This document shows positions 43,922 through 53,868 of a stretch of 64,000 nt of DNA, piece by piece. Source of the stretch: Atherix ibis. Its lineage: Eukaryota > Arthropoda > Insecta > Diptera > Athericidae. Position numbers and translations under genes: made by a program. Where the stretch lies: contig CATQJD010000122.1 of the NCBI GenBank assembly GCA_958298945.1, positions 158,013 to 222,012 of the forward strand. Reading direction: 5' to 3'. Position 1 is the first letter of the stretch. Each line of letters begins with the position of its first letter. The notes under the pieces are model-generated. The model worked only from the letters and a program-made list of their open reading frames with translations. It had not been told where the DNA came from and did no database searches.

Positions 43922-44479
43922 TTATGATGGTTTCTTGGAATTATAGAAAGGCAGTTCGTTGTCTACAGGTTCCAATCGAACGATTTCTGGTTCAGTTGTT
44001 TCGTCGTTAGAACTTTGGTCTCTCGAGATGATGAGGTTGGTGCTGAAGTAGAGTAGACCTGAGTATGCAGTAGCTAATAGATTCTCCAGTATGGCCTTCC
44101 TCATCTCTGCTCTTATCGTACAAATTCTTTTTTGCGTATTGGTTTGGATTATTGCTATGGCCTTCTTGTGGTTTAATTCACTGTTTAAATTTTTTTTACA
44201 ATGTTCCACATAATATAATTTATCAGATGTTTGTCGTTTTGAATTATTCCGTGACTGCGTGGTATGATACGTTTTTGCAATTGCATTAATCGATTTGGTA
44301 TTTATAACCAAAATCTTCTTTACAATTTGTACAAATTCTATAAATGGGTAAAAATTGGATAAATCTTCACCATACCTTAATGACCCTTCGCAAAGTTTTA
44401 ACGTTATAAATAGTAATATCAATACTAAATTAACTACATTGATGTGTCTACTTACAATAATTTTAATGTTTGTAGACAT
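43922..44479 (-). CDS. Unidentified 185-residue ORF with hydrophobic N-terminus
   Basis: The longest unassigned open frame in the window. Residues about 15-31 (VVNLVLILLFITLKLCEGS) look like a signal peptide or membrane anchor after a short polar start; the remainder is polar and helical-looking, with three cysteines, a basic NSKRQTSDK patch and an acidic tail (SSNDETTEPEIVRLEPVDNE). No catalytic motif or zinc knuckle is seen. It starts about 190 bases inside the proximal LTR-like repeat (44,668-44,870) and runs in the same sense as the BEL/Pao pol, so it may be the first ORF or an envelope-like ORF of a retroelement; a membrane signal would be odd for gag. It may also be a host exon or chance. 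Function unknown. Confidence 0.35.
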   Translation of the reverse strand: MSTNIKIIVSRHINVVNLVLILLFITLKLCEGSLRYGEDLSNFYPFIEFVQIVKKILVINTKSINAIAKTYHTTQSRNNSKRQTSDKLYYVEHCKKNLNSELNHKKAIAIIQTNTQKRICTIRAEMRKAILENLLATAYSGLLYFSTNLIISRDQSSNDETTEPEIVRLEPVDNELPFYNSKKPS

Positions 44480-44667
44480 TCTTCAGTGGTATCAATCGGG
44501 GCTTGTAAATTTTTGGTACGTTCGTCCTCTACTTTAGGTTGGTGGGTTAAATTTTATAATAACATATTTACGAGAATTCTATTTATACCTTCCTTGGCTA
44601 GCGATCAGATACTCAAATTTCTCAACTAAGGAATTACTTTGGTTGAAAAGTGTATATTTATGAATGT

Positions 44668-44870
44668 ATATCCAACACGAATAGAATAACTTTATGCTCT
44701 AAAGTTATTCCACTTTTAAGAACGGAAGATGAAAATTAATCTTTAAATTTTATCCCGACATCATTTAGCTAGTTTATTATTTAATTATTTGACTATATTT
44801 TTTTAAAAACATATGAATACTCTCTTTATAACTGTTCATATTAACATAATAATATAATATGTTAAAATGA
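44668..44870 (-). repeat. Candidate LTR, proximal copy
   Basis: Partner of 38,180-38,400 (shared tattccacttt, ttttatcccgacatcattt, catgaatactct). Divergence is considerable, as expected for an old element. Confidence 0.4.
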
Positions 44871-45394
44871 AGTAAAATATTATATTATTTAGTTATTTTA
44901 TTTTCAGCTTGATAGATTATTTTTCACAGTTTAAAACTTTATTATTTTTTTTTATTTAACTCTTTATTGTTTTCATTCAACTAACTGTTATTTCCATTTA
45001 ACTTATCCAAAAAATTGTCACAAATCAACTTTTTTGGTAAATGATTTTTTCAAAAACCTTGGATTATCATTATGTACACATACATATGCAGTATTTCAGT
45101 TAGATATGTTGATACTGGTGTTTCTTATAATTCCGGCTTACATGGATAATGGTCGTTTTTGTAACTGTTGCATGTATGGCAAGTTACAGTAAATTTTTTA
45201 AGAGTTTACTCAAAGAATAAAAGTAGTATCTTTCAAGAAATTGCTCTTTTTTATCCCTTTACTTTCTATGGAGTTATCGGATGCATAATTCTTATTTTAA
45301 AATTGAAAATTCTTTATATAGATCATTAAACAGTTAAATAAACTTAATCTTCGGCTGTACTATGGATCATTTCCGAGTTACTTAACAAAACATT

Positions 45395-46600
45395 TGCCAA
45401 AAGTAACAAGTAAGACAGACTATCAACAACCACGATGGTTTGGTCTGCCCTATACATAAGCTTATAATTGAATTCTTCTAGTTTAAAATTGTGATTTATA
45501 TTGCTTAAGAATTTCTGAGTTCCCTATTAATATGTTTGCAGTTTGTTGACAATTCATCCACTGTCTAAAATGTTATTTCCTCCAATGGCATAATTTTCTG
45601 CGGTCTTATTTTATGTCCTTATTATGTAGATAATTGATTAACTCTTTTCAATTCCCCCCTATGATAAAACTGCCCTAATTACATGGCTTAAGGCATCGGT
45701 GATCAGAACAAAGTTTTTTTAAGTGGAGACATAATAGTATTTGTGATGAAGTGAGTAGATTCTTCAAGTGGTTGAAGGCTGCAATTTTTGGATTTCCTAA
45801 TTTAACACTCTTTCTTTGGATTGGTTAGCTTTTATTTTGGCATTTTCACTTTTTTTGTTTATGTAAATAAAAGAAAGAAATGCATTTTTTATCGTTCCCA
45901 ATTGATTTTTAGGTTCACTTTTCAGTGAACCAAGTATTGTCCTTAAATTCGAAAGATGCTTATTCCCTATTTTTGAAGAATGATATAATAGTGTACCGGT
46001 AAATACGTAGTAATTTTTTTCCAATAAATGATTTTAGTATAAAATACTATTGTGTTTTGAAGAGCGAAAGTCAATCTGTTGAATTCGTCCTTTGCTGTTA
46101 AAGTCTGTTTTATGGATATTATTTTTCTTCATTCGAATGTGATGAAATCTAGATGTAAGATCAATAGAAGTAAATTAGTTAGACATACCAAAGCCCACAA
46201 GTTTATTCACAATGTCTGAAATTATGTAGGTATTAGGTAAAGTTACCGCGTTCAATGTCTTATAATCAACTACTAATCTGTACTTTTTTGCTTGCCAACT
46301 TGAATTTTTTGACATGTGAATTATACGGGCTTTTTGATGGGTATATGATTTCATCATCAAGCATTTCTTGTATTAAATTTTTGGCTTCTATCCTTCGATT
46401 GATAGGATAAAGAAATAATTCGGTACATAATTTCGTGATATTTTCGTTGAAATATAGTTTTCTTAGCGCTATTAGTAGTTTTCTTAGCGAAGAAAGTATG
46501 TCTGATGCATGATTGGACTCGTCAAGTGCGCAATGTTGAAGATGAATATTTTTCGTATACTTACAATAAGGCACATTATTTTTCTGCCGATTAAAGCTTT
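45395..46600 (-). pseudogene. Ty3/gypsy RT-RNase H remnant C
   Basis: Minus-strand blocks in order: NLIQEMLDDEIIYPSKSPYN (family: EIxxLLxxGIIxPSxSPxxSP), YRLVVDYKTLNAVTLPNTYI (family: RxVVDYRxLNxxTxxxxYPI), FTSIDLTSRFHHIRM (family: FSxIDLxSGFHQIxM; Asp kept), a deletion, a LLYHSS block in place of the catalytic YxDD, HLSNLRTILGSLK (family: HLxHLRxVFxRLK), then RNase H: FVLITDALSHVIRAVLSQGG (catalytic TDA kept), NKTAENYAI (family: xxAExNY) and LEEFNYKLMYRADQTIVVVD with SLSYL (family: LxxFDYxVxYRPGKxNVVADALSR). Frame breaks occur at about 46,360-46,270 and several times later. Integrase and LTRs not recognised. Confidence 0.78.
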
Positions 46601-46604
46601 ATAA

Positions 46605-47660
46605 TGTTTTCAGGTATTGTAAAAAATCATTAGACCACTAATGGTAAAACCATCTGTTTATATAGTCTTACTGTTGAGTATGAATGGATCTATCGACTTT
46701 CATTATACTCGTAATCAAAGATTTGGGAGAGTAAGGCCTTTATCCAGTTTTTCACCAATATAGCTATTTCTATAATTATAACATTGTTCTATATATAATA
46801 AGCTTTCATTAAATGACACAAACTTTATTTGTGATTAGCTGCTGATGCTTTTCTAACATTAGTACTAAATCATAGGGTAAGTATTTGGTACACAGAAGCA
46901 GATTAAAATATATACTTCAAAAACACAAAGCGCATGCTTACGCAATAGTTTCAGGACTTCGTACAATAAGAATTTTTGAGATGTCTATGTTTCTAATAAT
47001 TTGAAAAACTTACTAATATCTTTCTTATTATAAAAATCAAAATAAATTAATAAAAACTAAAATAAAAGAATCAGAATAATATAAATTTATATCAGCCAGA
47101 ACTAAATATCATAAATATACATTTTCCATGAATAAAATGACTGCAAATATAAGTGATACCGTTTATTTCTGACTTGATCCAAAAAATATATGGAAGATGT
47201 CAAATATTTTTTTATAAATAGAGTAAACAATTTATTGTATTTCTAATGTACATTGAAATTGTCTGGTTCAATTTCATAAGATGCCTAAAAAATTACTTTA
47301 ATTTTCAACATATTTTTTTGAATGCATTTTGTCAAAGTTTTATGGGTTTATATTGTTTCCCTACATTTTTTGGTATAAATATAATTGTGGAGTTTTTTGT
47401 AATTTTTATATGGCTTTAATTAGATTGAAACTAGTAATTTGACTATAGGCATTTCTACATCATATTTTATAAATAATATCTACTAGATTAGATAAGATGT
47501 TATGTATTAAATGGAAGGAACCGCCTAATCTTTAGTATGAATTATCTTTTCGGAACTACCATCAAGTTGCTGAGATATATTATGGTTATTTTCCTCCTGA
47601 AGTAGATAGACCTATACTTTTATTAAGTGTGGTATGGTAGAATTAATTAAATTTGTTATT
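46605..47660. other. AT-rich spacer, no gene seen
   Basis: Nothing recognisable; it may contain unreadable gag/protease of remnant C. Confidence 0.45.
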
Positions 47661-47666
47661 TAGCTA

Positions 47667-48926
47667 CGAGGGTCGTTCAATAAGTCCTTAGAAAATCCGA
47701 GAAAATGGGCTTGTAGTGTCGGTAAAGATTTTTTTTGTAAGTAGCATTATCGACAGGAAAGCTGATCCATAGCGTAGGTCAATTTCTATCGTCGATTAAA
47801 GTTAACGACATTTATTTGTGCATGACAATGGAAAAAAGCGAATTTAGGGCTGTCATCAAACATCTCCATTTGAAAGGCTTAAGCCCGAAAGAAATCAAAG
47901 CCGAGTTGGATGCAGTTCATGGCACATCTGCACCTGTGTTTGCGACGGTTTACAATTGGGTGAATGAATTTAAACGTGGCCGTTCATCCACAAAAGATGA
48001 ACATCGTTCAGGACGCCCAGTTGAGATGTCTACTCCTGAAATCATCGACAAAATCCACGATCTGATTTTGAACGATCGGCGAATTAAAGTGCGCGAATTA
48101 GTTGAGGCCTCGGGTATATCACAAGGTACAGTCGCTTCAATTTTGCATGAAAAATTGTCTGTGAAAAAAATGTCGGCAAGATGGGTGCCGTGTTTGCTCT
48201 CAGAGGAGAATAAGCGCAATCGTGTGGTGGACTCTGAGGCTATGTTGGCACTCTTTCATCGCAATCCTGCCGAATCCTTCGTCAATATGTCACTGTGGAC
48301 GGAACCTGGATACACTACTACACTCCAGAAACGAAGAGACAGTCATCACAGTGGATTTTCAAGGGTGAACGGACTCCGAAGAAGGCAAAAACTGTGCCAT
48401 TGGCCGGCAAGGTGATGGACACGGTCTTTTGGGATTCGCAGGGCATCATTTTTATCGACTACTTGGAAAAAGGAAAAACAATAACAGGAGCGTATTACGC
48501 GTCGTTATTGCAACGGTTGAGCGAGGAAATCAAAGAGAAACGCCCCCATCTGAAGAAGAAAAAAATCCTCTTGCATCAGGACAATGCGCGTGTGCACACC
48601 TGCGCTGTTTCTATGGCCAAAATTGTGGAAATGATAATGGAATTGTTTCAGCATCCCGCTTATTCACCAGATTTGGCCCCGAGTGACTATTTTCTTTTCC
48701 CCAATCTGAAGAAATGGCTTGGCGGACGACGGTTCACTTCCAACGAGGACGTCATTGCTCAAACGGATGAGTATTTTGCAGAACTTCCGAAATCCTATTT
48801 TTTGGACGGGATAAAAATTTTATCCTGTATAGAGCTAAAAGGAGATTATGTTGAAAAATAAAATTTTTTTATTTTTAAAAACAGTTTTTTTCCATCTTTT
48901 TCTAAGGACTTATTGAACGACCCTCG
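47667..48926 (+). mobile_element. Mariner transposon, near-intact
   Basis: A 1,260-bp mariner with perfect 29-base terminal inverted repeats (47,667-47,695 and 48,898-48,926) that start cgagggtcgttcaataagtc, flanked by TA on both sides (47,665-47,666; 48,927-48,928), the expected target duplication. Because both ends and the truncated copy at 23,809 all have C before the TA, the repeat may be three bases longer. Length and layout are standard. The single transposase gene is broken by a frameshift (next entry), so the copy is non-autonomous but its ends could still be mobilised. Confidence 0.96.
47828..48861 (+). pseudogene. Mariner transposase (one frameshift)
   Basis: Cut-and-paste transposase. 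The start is the ATG of MEKSEFRAVIKHLHLKGLSP at 47828, the usual N-terminus; a few extra in-frame codons lie upstream. Residues 1-110 form the paired helix-turn-helix DNA-binding region, followed by the WVPCLLSEENKRNR linker (family: WVPxxLxxxxKxxR). A one-base loss at about 48,276-48,282 puts the catalytic domain (to 48,861) in another frame. There the triad is readable: Asp in TVDGTWIHYYTP (usually VDET), Asp in LLHQDNARVH, Asp in SPDLAPSDYFLFPNLK; 34 residues separate the last two, so DD34D. About five residues are missing before CIELKGDYVEK at the end. Otherwise hardly decayed. Confidence 0.95.
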
Positions 48927-49639
48927 TAGATTATAGATGAGTACCAATCTTTTGAAAGTTAAATAATTTATTGGTGTGCTTCATTTTCCAATTAATTCTT
49001 GCAACACAAAACAAATCACTGGCCCTATTAAAATATTATATTTCATATTATCGTACTCTCTTTAACCAATAATTGTATCCATTTTTTATGGTATTATAAC
49101 GGAAATAAAAATTTGATTTCATCGAATATTAATATTACAGATATTTGCTCTGCAGTTTTATTCCAAAAATATATTCTGATACCTTTTTAAAACTATTATT
49201 GATTCTTACTATAAACTATACACAAATTAATATATTTATATGAACGTACTTTTATATGAACGTTGAAATATATCAAATATATAGCACTTAAATAATTTAA
49301 TTATTGCATATATTTCTTACACCGAAAATTATTTCTGAGAATTTACCACTTCTTAAGAGGTTGCAAAAGTAACATGGATGCTATCCAAGCATATCAAAGC
49401 ATAAATAGGAAAAAAGTGTATTAAGATTAACTAACAATGAAAGAAAAAGGCTCAAGAGTCATACAATCTGGCGTACCCAAAAATAAAAGAGACTTGCAGA
49501 TTTCCACCGGTATTCCAGTACAAAACTGATCATAAGTACATATTATGATAGCTATCCTGGATGACTATAAAATTGTCAAAAATATAATTTTATATTTGTA
49601 GGAATAGTATGCATATTAAACAGAAAATTATGAGATCGG

Positions 49640-49756
49640 AAAATATCCGCCATGCTTATTATACTACATTCGATGACTAGCCTTCTATACAAAATTTTTT
49701 GTCCATTCAATGCCGACAAAAGTTGTAAAATAAATAATAAGCATGGCGGATATTTT
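49640..49756. repeat. 23-bp perfect inverted repeat
   Basis: Left arm 49,640-49,662 (contains atccgccatgcttatt) and exact reverse complement 49,734-49,756, 71-base spacer. Confidence 0.93.
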
Positions 49757-50316
49757 TAAACCCCAACTAGATATATGAGCACCCATGAGTTTTATGCAAT
49801 AGTAAGTTACTAGTTTTTATTATTAATCAACAAAATTAAAAATTAGAGAAAATCCCTTCAAATAGTATCTGTTTTAATTAGAAGTTATGGAAATAGGGCA
49901 CTAGCTACCTTTATAATGACACTAAAGGTGTAATTTTGTGGTTGACCCTGAATTTTACGTTCAAACTGATGCTTTGCCAGACGTTCAAACTGATGCTTAG
50001 GCTGACAACTTCAAATAAAATTGACCATGACGATCAATACTTATCGTAGTTCATCAGAAAAATATTCAATGATAAAATAACAAAAGTTAAATCATGCAAT
50101 TGATATTGCCAAAAAAAAATTGATTTACAAAGGTTTTTTAATTCTACAATAAAAAATTTAATTTTTAAATTGAAAACTTTTGCAAATTTTCAAAAAAATC
50201 TAACGGAAAATGGAAAAACAGTCATTATTTAGTACAGATGGATCGACATAATTTAGTTTCTTTATCTATGTTTATACTTTTTTCTTAATCGAAATACGAA
50301 CTTTAACCAAGAAATT

Positions 50317-50346
50317 GCTATTGTACTACAATGGTAGTACAATAGC
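50317..50346. repeat. 12-bp hairpin
   Basis: gctattgtacta / tagtacaatagc around a caatgg loop. Confidence 0.92.
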
Positions 50347-50869
50347 TACATACAACACATTCTGTTACTTTAAATTTTGATATGAAATAGCTATTTGCTT
50401 AGGAATTCATAATAGAAGATTATAATCATTGACTATTTAAATTATTGAAACGATTTTCAGATATTCGAGATTCGAAGAATTACTTTTTTAGTATCCCGAA
50501 CTAACACGAGCAGTTGGTCTATAAAAAACGTCTTATTATTCAACGAAACATTACATAGTATTAATTTCTGAACTCCAGTTGTATAAAAATTATGACTGGC
50601 AGCACTCGATAAAATAAAAGTTGTCAAGAAGCAAATCGATGCTAGACTTTGGTCTTAACCAGTACGCAACTTCCGTTGAAATGCTTTTAATATTTGTCAT
50701 AGTCTTGCTCATATAAATATTAGTAAAATTATCAAATAAGTAACGTTATAGTTTATTTGACCATGAATTAAAGCACTTTGTAGTCTGTAAGCTTGTGGTT
50801 AAGTCAACGATTAAAAAACAAATACGTCAGATATCAGCTAGAGTATGATAAGTTATATATTTTTTGTTT

Positions 50870-51310
50870 CTTTAAGTCTAACTAAAAATATCGCAATCAA
50901 CTTTCCCTCTTAGAAGTCTACGAGGGAAAGACATAAAAATACGAGGGTTATCTAGTAAAAAGTGAACCGGAGAATTATAGGCATTCAGGTTAAGGCTTGT
51001 ATTTATGGTTATATTAATAGAATTAATAGGTGTGATAATGAAATATTCTAGTATATCAGGAAAAATTTTAGGACTGGTAGGCCAATAGAAAGGTAAAGAA
51101 GGAACTAGAACTTCAAAAGTCATATAGGAGAGAACTTCTTAAAGAATAAATTCTCGGAGATTCTAAGCCACAGCAATCCAATTTGGTATGCTTGGCATTA
51201 TAAACTTCTTCCGCGATAAAAGATTTTTCAAGTGATAAAAGTCTGTCAAACTGGTAGTAAGTAATTGAAACTTTGAGGCATTGACATTGCAATAATGTCC
51301 AAATAAATAT
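50870..51310 (-). pseudogene. Jockey-like LINE endonuclease remnant
   Basis: Two adjoining minus-strand frames read SFIAEEVYNAKHTKLDCCGL and SPRIYSLRSSLLYDF, then LVPSLPFYWPTSPKIFPDIL and EYFIITPINSI...NAYNSPVHFLL. These follow the endonuclease of Jockey copy 2 block by block (SFIAGGDFNAKYPQW; NPRGIILNQVLSSS; PTLTYWPTSRSKLPDILDYFI; SSDHSPV). The catalytic GDFN has become EEVYN and the SDH block reads NAYNSP, so key residues are lost. No RT follows. The divergence shows an older, separate insertion. Confidence 0.7.
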
Positions 51311-51502
51311 ATTCAAAATAAGCTGTATCGAAAGAATTCAAAAAATTTGTTTCAGAAGTATACTAATATTTTATATAAACCAGAAGCCCTACTTATTCAA
51401 ACAAAATCTTTGGTTACCACACTTTTTATATTTTAATATGTAAGCAAATTTTAAACGGAAGTTTGCTTTAACAAAATAAATCAACGAAAATTATATCTTG
51501 TC

Positions 51503-51581
51503 AACATAACACAATATTTTTGCAGTAGTTTCTAGACTTTCTCAAAGTCTAGAAACTACTGCAAAAATATTGTGTTATGTT
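51503..51581. repeat. 38-bp perfect hairpin, 3-base loop
   Basis: Left arm 51,503-51,540 starts aacataacacaatatttttg and ends gtttctagacttt; right arm 51,544-51,581 is its exact reverse complement. Loop ctc. No mismatch in 38 pairs. Confidence 0.97.
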
Positions 51582-51584
51582 AAA

Positions 51585-53595
51585 ACTCTATACGATTTAT
51601 TCCCATGGTAAATAAATTACTTGATCTGGAGACTGGAGCCATAGGTTAAAAAATAACTGAACAGGAGAAATATTATAATCTAGAAATCATATTCAAAAAT
51701 ACTGTAATAACGATTCTAAATCAGGCAAACTATACCATATTATTCAGTAATATCTTTTTGTGGACTTTTTGATTATCGTTCATTGTTATAATCGATGATT
51801 TCTTGTTTTAATTTTTCTTTATTAGAATATTTGCCGCTAATCAAGATACGAATTCTTTATGTCACATTAAAGTCATTATCTCGTATGCTTGGTTTGTTAT
51901 GAGCTATGTGACAGTTTGTGATTGAATTTTGCAATATAGAGAAAAAATATCTAAACATGTAGATAATACCACTATTATGAATAAAAATTTAAATAAAAAA
52001 ACGCCAAAGTAAATATAAATAAAAGATAATAAGGTCTTATTACAAAATTAAATAAGTATTCAGCAGATCATATTGATATGATACTGCATAAAATAATATT
52101 ATACACAAGCAAATAAAAATTAAAAGAATTAAGTCTAGTTTATAATAATAGAATATTCGAAAATTTGAGTGTCTCGGAATTCCAAAAAATTTCAATTATA
52201 CGCAAAGAAATTTGCTATCAGGTATTAAAATATCTCTGTTGCGCATATTTTTAGATAAACCGCCAACACGAGTCTTGAACGATTTAAAAATGGGAACGCT
52301 AATTGAAAAACATCATTCATGATGGTCATATTGGCATAAATAGGTGCATTGCCAAATTGAACATGAATAGATTTAAACCAATAAAGTATAAGATTTTTAA
52401 AAAAATGTTAGCGAATTATTGTAATCAACTACTGTAAAAAGTATCGGCTAGTAGAGAAACAAACTATCATTTAATTTCAATTTAATGCCGAAAATAATTT
52501 TGTCTATCTACAATATAATAACAAAATTATTTACTCATTTTATACCGCTGGTATGTAGTAATATCTAAATAATGCCCACATGTATATTTTCTGAAGCGAA
52601 AATCAACACACATATTTACTAATAATGGCTGATGCCAATATATTAAATTTATTATCATGACCGTCAGTTTAAATGTTGGCGATTATCAATGAATTATTAC
52701 TATGCCTATAGTAAAAATATGAATTACCTTCAATAATAACTACATTCATATAGGAAATATAATATATAGCGTTAAGAACAATAATCAACAAAATAATCAA
52801 CAAAATAATAGAAATAATAATTTTATAATAGTTCTAATAATACTAGTAATGATAAATTTGAGGACAATTTATGAATAAGTGCAATCATTTTTCATGGGAT
52901 AATTTACACATCCAATGGAAGTTTTTATATATTGTGCACATACACGTATTATTACTCAATGCTTATAGCGCATATTCTATTGTATATCATATCCATATAT
53001 TGTATTCATATACTAGCCATTTACGTATATATGTTTGTCAAAATAACGTCATACGAATATTTTTCGAAATCCTATTGGCGTATGTTTTAAATCTCTATAT
53101 ACACTTATAAATAAGAGTCCGTTCATTTATTAAAACTAAAAAAAAAACGATTAAATAATTGTATAAACATTTACACATTAAGCTCAATTAAAATTCATAA
53201 AATGTGTATATCGTGTAATTGTAATTTTGATCTGTATTAAAGATAAACTTTGTAAGGTTAATTTGCTACTTTTCAGTGCAAACAGGTGAAAGTTGTTGCA
53301 GCGCTTAAATTTGAAAAAAGTTTTTTCATACAACTAATTTTTCTCATATTTCTGACAATGTAACTAAACATTTAAAACATTGTTACTAACCATTCATATT
53401 TTTATTCTTGTTACTAAACATTTAAAAAAAAATCATAATTACTCCTTACAAATTACTTATTTACCAAATTTATTATATATAGTTACAGTCTACTACATAT
53501 TTTACTTATTGGAATATTACTCCTTAAACACATATAGTTAAAAAACATTTGAGGATCTACGTTAATTTATTTGGTAATTTTTCCTATTTATTCTT
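51585..53595. other. AT-rich spacer upstream of the myosin-like exon
   Basis: No coding similarity recognised. It may contain promoter or upstream non-coding exons of the following gene; none could be defined. Confidence 0.45.
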
Positions 53596-53599
53596 TTGC

Positions 53600-53601
53600 A
53601 G
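53600..53601 (+). other. Probable 3' splice site (AG)
   Basis: ttcctatttattcttttgcag ending at 53,601 is a strong polypyrimidine-AG acceptor 141 bases upstream of the start codon, so the leader is probably spliced. Confidence 0.5.
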
Positions 53602-53742
53602 ATATGTTATGAATTTAGTCATAAACATTATTGGAAATAAAAATAAACTAGCAAAGCTGAAGTTGTTGTTTTATGCTGGAAAAAATCATATCCATGTGTA
53701 TTAAAATTTCAAAATAGCCTATAGCAATAAAACGATCTAAAG

Positions 53743-53868
53743 ATGGATTGGAAGGAAGGTGACCTGATTTGGTTTGACTGTGGGCTTGGTCATCCAATAC
53801 CAGGTGAAATAAAAGAGGTTCATCGTGCAGCACAAGTCATCATTGTACAGGCATTAATCAAAGGAAAA
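53743..53868 (+). CDS. First coding exon of an unconventional-myosin-like gene
   Basis: A 42-codon exon beginning at an ATG and ending at a consensus donor gtaagt (53,869), phase 0. An in-frame TAA at 53,728-53,730, five codons upstream, makes this ATG the true start. The product starts MDWKEGDLIWFDCGLGHPIP and continues GEIKEVHRAAQVIIVQALIK. The GDLIWFDxGxGHPIPGE then hydrophobic VITVQA pattern is that of the SH3-like N-terminal subdomain in front of the motor of unconventional myosins, closest in memory to insect myosin XV-type (Myo10A/sisyphus) proteins. The motor exons are not in the window; they must lie beyond 64,000, since no continuation was found up to the microsatellite. Codon composition and splice signals make it the only convincing host coding sequence here. 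The class assignment is by recollection of motifs; another myosin class is possible. Confidence 0.65.

Larger units (their letters stand above)
48932..50860. other. AT-rich spacer, no gene seen
   Basis: No coding similarity. Contains hairpins (49,640; 50,317) and a 24-base two-copy tandem duplication, acgttcaaactgatgctt-, at 49,957-49,998. Confidence 0.5.

Noticed and set aside
43922..44479. Calling this ORF a retroviral envelope
   Set aside because: Only the hydrophobic N-terminus supports it; no cleavage site, fusion peptide or C-terminal anchor was seen.
53648..53833. 61-codon minus-strand ORF
   Set aside because: Antisense shadow of the myosin-like exon, which has start, stop context and donor site on the plus strand.
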